In this document: positions 60,161 through 64,000 of the stretch, piece by piece
Numbering within the stretch: position 1 is the first letter of the stretch
Layout of the letters: each line of letters begins with the position of its first letter
DNA from: Bacillus sp. es.034
GTDB lineage: Bacteria; Bacillota; Bacilli; Bacillales; Bacillaceae_B
NCBI RefSeq assembly: GCF_002563655.1
Contig: NZ_PDIY01000001.1
Coordinates: 4,208,501-4,272,500 of the forward strand
DNA: 64,000 nucleotides
Direction: 5' to 3'
Program-made: the position numbers and the translations under genes
The notes under the pieces: generated by a model
The model's database searches: none
What the model was told of the DNA's origin: nothing
The model's input: the letters and a program-made list of their open reading frames with translations, nothing else

Positions 60161-61413
60161 CACGTTTCAACACGAGGAAATTCAATGACAAATTCCGTAC
60201 CTACCTCTTCTTCGCTTTCCACCGTGATGCGCCCTTTGAAGGAACGGATGATTTGATAGCTGACCATCATCCCGAGTCCGGTACCTTTTTCTTTGAGAGA
60301 ATAATAGGGGGAGCCAAGTCGGTCGACTTGTTTCGGGTTCATGCCGATTCCCTGGTCTTTGATGGTGAGCCTGATATGTCCGTCATCGGTTGAGTGACAA
60401 GCAATCCAAACGGTTCCACCTTCAGGCATGGATTCCACGGCATTTTTCAGGATATTGATCAGGGACTGGTTCAGCTTTTGAGGATTTGCTTTCATCCAGC
60501 AGTCATCCGCTATATCGGATTTGAATTCCACCTGCTGGTTTATGCTGAATGTTTGAATGAGCGTGGTAACACGCTTTAACTGTTCACCGACATTGATCGT
60601 CCCGTATGTATTCATGGAGGGTTTGCCGAACGCCAGAAAGTCGCTGATGATTTCATTGGCACGGTCCAATTCTTCAATGGACACCTTGATATATTCTTTT
60701 TTATGATGAGGCAAGTACGGCTCATCGAGTAGCTGAAGAAAGCCACGGGTCACCTGCATGGGGTTTCGGATTTCATGGGCAAACACACTAGTCAGCTCAC
60801 TAATCATCCTGAATTTCTCCGAATCCTGGACCTCTAGCCTCAGCTGATGGGTCTCACGGATCTTTTCAATTAATACCGTACAGAAACAGGTAACAGCGAC
60901 GGTAAAAAGAAGATGGATACCTTGCACTTTCAAAACGGTGATCGAAATTCCATTCATAAGACTGAACACCGTCATTCCACAGAGGCAATACAGGAAGGAT
61001 AATCCTGCTGCCATCATCACTCTTCGATCCTTTTTCACCTGGATAAACATTCGTTGAACATACAAAATGGCAGGCAGGGTGATGACGAGTACAAGGATTG
61101 TCGTATAAAGACCCGTAGTGATCCCTGAGGTCATGCGATATAAGATAATCAGGACGGACAGGAATAACCCCGGCCACATCCCAAGATATAAGGTACCAAG
61201 AAGGAGTGGAATAAATCGCAAATCCAGGCGCGCCCCTCCCGCATATTCCACAGGAAAAGACATGCATAACAGGATGGACACTCCCCATAACAGGGTCATG
61301 ACCATCTTAATGGTCCGGTCCTTCTTTATTTTTTCCAGAATAAAGGTGAAATAACTGAATATCGGTATGATCATTAGGGTGAGTTGCAGCAGGAAATCTT
61401 TCACTATACTCAT
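60160..61413 (-). CDS. Sensor histidine kinase, KinB-like (5TM-LYT sensor)
   Basis: 417 residues. Six or so N-terminal TMs with the 5TMR-LYT motif LDLRFIPLLLGTLYLG, then HisKA with phospho-His213 in FAHEIRNPMQVTRGF, and HATPase boxes (ILKNAVESMPEGG; IKDQGIGM; GLGMMVSYQI). The layout matches sporulation kinases such as KinB that feed the Spo0A phosphorelay. No response regulator is adjacent, which also fits a phosphorelay kinase. Confidence 0.9.
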   Translation of the reverse strand: MSIVKDFLLQLTLMIIPIFSYFTFILEKIKKDRTIKMVMTLLWGVSILLCMSFPVEYAGGARLDLRFIPLLLGTLYLGMWPGLFLSVLIILYRMTSGITTGLYTTILVLVITLPAILYVQRMFIQVKKDRRVMMAAGLSFLYCLCGMTVFSLMNGISITVLKVQGIHLLFTVAVTCFCTVLIEKIRETHQLRLEVQDSEKFRMISELTSVFAHEIRNPMQVTRGFLQLLDEPYLPHHKKEYIKVSIEELDRANEIISDFLAFGKPSMNTYGTINVGEQLKRVTTLIQTFSINQQVEFKSDIADDCWMKANPQKLNQSLINILKNAVESMPEGGTVWIACHSTDDGHIRLTIKDQGIGMNPKQVDRLGSPYYSLKEKGTGLGMMVSYQIIRSFKGRITVESEEEVGTEFVIEFPRVET

Positions 61414-61488
61414 CTGGGCACCATTCGCCTTCTGTTTATATATAGTTCTATTTTAGCAAAAAAACAGATAAGGATAGAGAATATTTTT

Positions 61489-62106
61489 TTAGATTCTTTC
61501 AACATAGTCCGCCTGTCCGGCCGGATTGTCGTGAAGAAGATAATGATCCTCCGCCAGCCAGTATCTTCTCTTATACTTTTCGATCCTGGCCAGCTCATCC
61601 CCTAGATAAGTATCCCGCCCGATGACTCTTTCGGTTCTGAGCTCTGAGGGACAGTCCAAAAAAATCACATAGTCGAAGAAATCGCGCCACTCTTTCCTCT
61701 GCAGGAAGACGCCTTCAATCAGGACCACGCTTACCCGGTCAAGGTGAATGAGTTTCGACACGACTGAGTCTGCACTGGATTCATAGAAAGGTAACGTGAT
61801 AGAGTCATCCCCTCCATATAACCTTTGGAAAAGTACTTTCCGAAGCAGTTCTATATTCCACTGAAGGGTATAATATTCATACCATTCCTCGTTCCCTGTT
61901 CCATACCGTTCGCTCTTTTCCACAATGTAGTCGTCCATATGGAGGATAACCGTTTCACATTTTGTGAGCATTAATTCTTGTTTCACGTTTCGTGCCAGGG
62001 TCGTCTTCCCCGATCCACCCAAGCCATCGATCCCGACGATGAAGGGTCGGTGTTTTTGATGATGTTGTTGATAATGAGATAATAGTGTTGTGGTTACATT
62101 ATTCAT
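61489..62106 (-). CDS. Uridine-kinase-like P-loop protein
   Basis: 205 residues. Walker A GIDGLGGSGKTTLARN, then ILHMDDYIVEKSERYGTGNE (uridine-kinase-like HMDDF box), and RTERVIGRDTY as LID arginines. It probably phosphorylates a nucleoside or sugar. ATG 62106 is chosen for GAGGGAA; an upstream ATG at 62133 lacks an SD. Confidence 0.82.
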   Translation of the reverse strand: MNNVTTTLLSHYQQHHQKHRPFIVGIDGLGGSGKTTLARNVKQELMLTKCETVILHMDDYIVEKSERYGTGNEEWYEYYTLQWNIELLRKVLFQRLYGGDDSITLPFYESSADSVVSKLIHLDRVSVVLIEGVFLQRKEWRDFFDYVIFLDCPSELRTERVIGRDTYLGDELARIEKYKRRYWLAEDHYLLHDNPAGQADYVERI

Positions 62107-62234
62107 AAACGTTTCCCTCGTATGTATCATCATTTTAAAAAGTACGATTTTACTGTCTCTATTTAGGCTTTGATGCGTTCTTCGTTAAGAAGACCACCTA
62201 TATTAGAATGAATTCACTGAAAGATTGACCCTTT

Positions 62235-62741
62235 TTATCCCTTTTTAAATACATTTCGCAAGTTCACCACATGATTGGGGCTCTCCTCCCACTGTCTCAT
62301 GAGTTCGAGTTGCTTCATCTTTAAATCGGCATATGGTTCTTCCAGAACTTCTACTTCGTTAAGCTTTCGTTCAAAGATGCCGGCAGCATTCACTTTTTTA
62401 TATCCGCCAAATCCTTCCCCATCATTCAGCAGCCACACCACTCTCCTGATTTTAGCGAAAAGGATACCACCCGTACACATGAGACACGGTTCCACAGTAG
62501 TGTAGATCGTTAAGGTCTCACCTTCTATTTTCGCCTTAAAAATGGACGAACCGGCATTTCGGATGGCATCCATTTCTGCATGGGCCGTTGCATCCTGATC
62601 AGAGTGGACACGATTTCTCCCTTTGGAGATGATGTTCTGATTTTCATCCACAATAACAGCCCCTACCGGGTACGTCTGATCATTTAATGCTTTTTCGGCT
62701 TCTTCAAGCGCCAATTCCAGAAAGAATCGATCGTTGCGCAT
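62235..62741 (-). CDS. Nucleoside deaminase (CMP/dCMP deaminase fold)
   Basis: 168 residues. Zinc site HAEMDAIRNAG and PCLMCTGGILFAKI. Similar to guanine deaminase GuaD and tRNA adenosine deaminase TadA; the sequence does not separate them, but tadA is usually elsewhere, so a free-nucleobase or nucleoside deaminase is likelier. AAGGAGG precedes ATG 62741. Confidence 0.88.
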   Translation of the reverse strand: MRNDRFFLELALEEAEKALNDQTYPVGAVIVDENQNIISKGRNRVHSDQDATAHAEMDAIRNAGSSIFKAKIEGETLTIYTTVEPCLMCTGGILFAKIRRVVWLLNDGEGFGGYKKVNAAGIFERKLNEVEVLEEPYADLKMKQLELMRQWEESPNHVVNLRNVFKKG

Positions 62742-62821
62742 TTTCTCCCTCCTTATAAATTACTCACATTCCAATTATTTCAAATAAAGACTGATTACTC
62801 AATGATTCTTTCATGAAAAAG

Positions 62822-62875
62822 AGGTCTGCCCCCTTCACGCTAATGCTCGAACGTGTCGGTGACAGACCTTTTTTC
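62822..62875 (-). terminator. Intrinsic terminator of the PhoX-like gene
   Basis: Stem AGGTCTG/CAGACCT (62822-62828 with 62863-62869) with further inner pairing and A/T runs on both sides, just after the stop. Confidence 0.78.
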
Positions 62876-62883
62876 ATCGTAGT

Positions 62884-64000
62884 TTATTTTTTTGAATCGT
62901 GATCTTTACGGTCTTCCTCTTTATGATCGTAATGGCCTTTATGGTGGTGTTCACCTTTCGTATCCATACCAGGGATTCCGGAAATGTAGCCGACTCCGCC
63001 CGTTTCCATGATGCCTAGCGTATCTTTCATCGCTTGTTCCAATTCGTTTTTATCGACCGCGGTGATTTCTTTCTCATCAAGATCCGCCCCTGGATGTTGA
63101 TAATTGCTTAGGACATAATTTGAATCCTTCATGGAATCCACCGCCCTTAATCCCGTTGCTTCTGCTCCGACTGGTACGGAAAGGATTCTGGAAAGCTTTT
63201 TCGTTTTTACGTCATAGGCCCACACGAAGTTGTTCGTGTGCATACCGCTGTCTTCTCCGATGAAGAGGGTATTCAGATCTTCTGAGTAGCTCAGGTTGTC
63301 AGGGTTTGCTACTAAATCAGGATTTGCCGTGTTTCCTAGTCCATCCGGAGAAGAGAGGTCCTCTCCTAAAACGAATCCGTTCATGCTTGCTGGAACATAG
63401 TCACTTTCGATCTTCTCATCGTCACGATCTGCTTGACCTTCTTGAAGATTCAATTCATATGTGACACCCGATTCAATGTTCGGAAGTTGAATATCGTCCT
63501 GAACCGCACCTTCCTGCTTTTCCATGCTGCCCTCTTGATAGGAGATAGCCATGTAGGCTTTATGATCCTCCGCGTTGACTGCAAGACCTTCCATCTTATT
63601 GAATTCAGAAGTTGCTCCCAGGATGGCGCCGTATCGGCGTGGTTCTAAGAAAGCCGCAGCTTTTTCTTTCCCTGGTTTCACTTTTAGATATTCCACTGAA
63701 TCATGGGAGTTCGTCTTAACAGCCGTAAATCCTTCGGTTGGCTCTTCCGTTGTTTCGAAAATATCATTGAATGTCACTCCGCTGTCAATGATGTCTGAGA
63801 TTTCTTTATCGGTACCGTGTCCGAGCTTGATCCAGTTCAAGTCACCGGATCCGCCTTTTTCCGTACCGGTTTGTTCGAACTTGGCAGCGTATAAGGTTCC
63901 TGCTGAGAAATCTTCTGCTTTGTCGGCTACATACATGAACATCATTGTATTGCCGCCGTCGTCTCCGAATAATGCCGTCTTATTATCTGGAAGGACTTTC
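62884..64000 (-). CDS. PhoX-type phosphatase (DUF839), 5' end cut by window
   Basis: About 370 codons are open to the right edge; the N-terminus with its expected Tat signal is outside. PhoX marks include DNKTALFGDDGGNTMMFMYVAD (split at the window edge), KMEGLAV, PDNLSYSED and a Ca/Fe-site-like FIGEDSGMHTNNF. The C-terminal tail is His/Lys/Asp-rich (GEHHHKGHYDHKEEDRKDHD). The family are secreted alkaline phosphatases with Fe/Ca cofactors that release phosphate from organic esters. Confidence 0.9.
   Translation of the reverse strand, partial: KVLPDNKTALFGDDGGNTMMFMYVADKAEDFSAGTLYAAKFEQTGTEKGGSGDLNWIKLGHGTDKEISDIIDSGVTFNDIFETTEEPTEGFTAVKTNSHDSVEYLKVKPGKEKAAAFLEPRRYGAILGATSEFNKMEGLAVNAEDHKAYMAISYQEGSMEKQEGAVQDDIQLPNIESGVTYELNLQEGQADRDDEKIESDYVPASMNGFVLGEDLSSPDGLGNTANPDLVANPDNLSYSEDLNTLFIGEDSGMHTNNFVWAYDVKTKKLSRILSVPVGAEATGLRAVDSMKDSNYVLSNYQHPGADLDEKEITAVDKNELEQAMKDTLGIMETGGVGYISGIPGMDTKGEHHHKGHYDHKEEDRKDHDSKK

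Overview
The window reads as a chromosomal segment of a low-to-mid G+C Gram-positive spore-former of the Bacillaceae. The evidence is strong AGGAGG-type Shine-Dalgarno (SD) sites, many TTG/GTG starts, T-rich intrinsic terminators, a lysine riboswitch on lysA, and Bacillus-type families (MtlR/MtlA/MtlD, Spx, an RsbR-like STAS protein, IDEAL-domain proteins, YoaS/YozG/YoaT, a KinB-like kinase). A marine or soil Bacillus relative such as Rossellomorea would fit, but that is a guess. No rRNA, tRNA, phage, IS element or CRISPR array was found. Both ends cut a gene: an MDR oxidoreductase on the left and a PhoX-type phosphatase on the right.

Layout. 1-6.5 kb: oxidoreductase, SelO, amino-acid permease, then a rightward operon of two Opp-like permeases and a lipoprotein. 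6.6-14.3 kb: rRNA methylase, amidase, htpX with its divergent DUF1836 regulator, YhgE/Pip protein with a divergent LysR regulator. 14.3-22.3 kb: a large secreted subtilase, a second orphan Opp-like permease pair, lysA with riboswitch. 22.3-25.6 kb: DUF2935 protein, XRE-cupin regulator divergent from an EmrE/EamA-type exporter, a 2OG-Fe(II) oxygenase. 25.9-31.1 kb: mannitol locus mtlA-mtlR-mtlD. 31.3-35.5 kb: a one-chain sigma/anti-sigma fusion, two small unknowns, an RsbR-like STAS protein. 35.9-40.7 kb: asnB, an S9 peptidase, an SdpI-like protein, a candidate small RNA, an IDEAL protein. 40.8-44.3 kb: a two-gene ABC exporter. 44.5-47.1 kb: gene remnants, two small membrane proteins, an IDEAL protein, Rrf2 (SaiR-like) and Spx. 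47.2-52.1 kb: hydrolase, yoaS-yozG-yoaT, MarR-MFS. 52.4-64 kb: glycerophosphodiesterase, a free-standing HisRS with a His-codon leader peptide, then small enzymes (GNAT, P-loop kinases, deaminases, P1 peptidase), two DUF4181 membrane proteins and a KinB-like sensor kinase.

Main points of interest: a leader ORF with three consecutive His codons followed by an intrinsic terminator ahead of hisS (54743-54892); a sigma factor fused to its zinc anti-sigma domain and a membrane anchor (31307-33346); one dyad, ACTGTAA-N9-TTACAGT, in front of three neighbouring genes (saiR-like, spx-like, IDEAL); a roughly 100-nt three-hairpin candidate RNA (40254-40352); apparent ATC/CTG start codons behind good SDs; and a dispersed AGGGACGGACCT inverted-repeat family.
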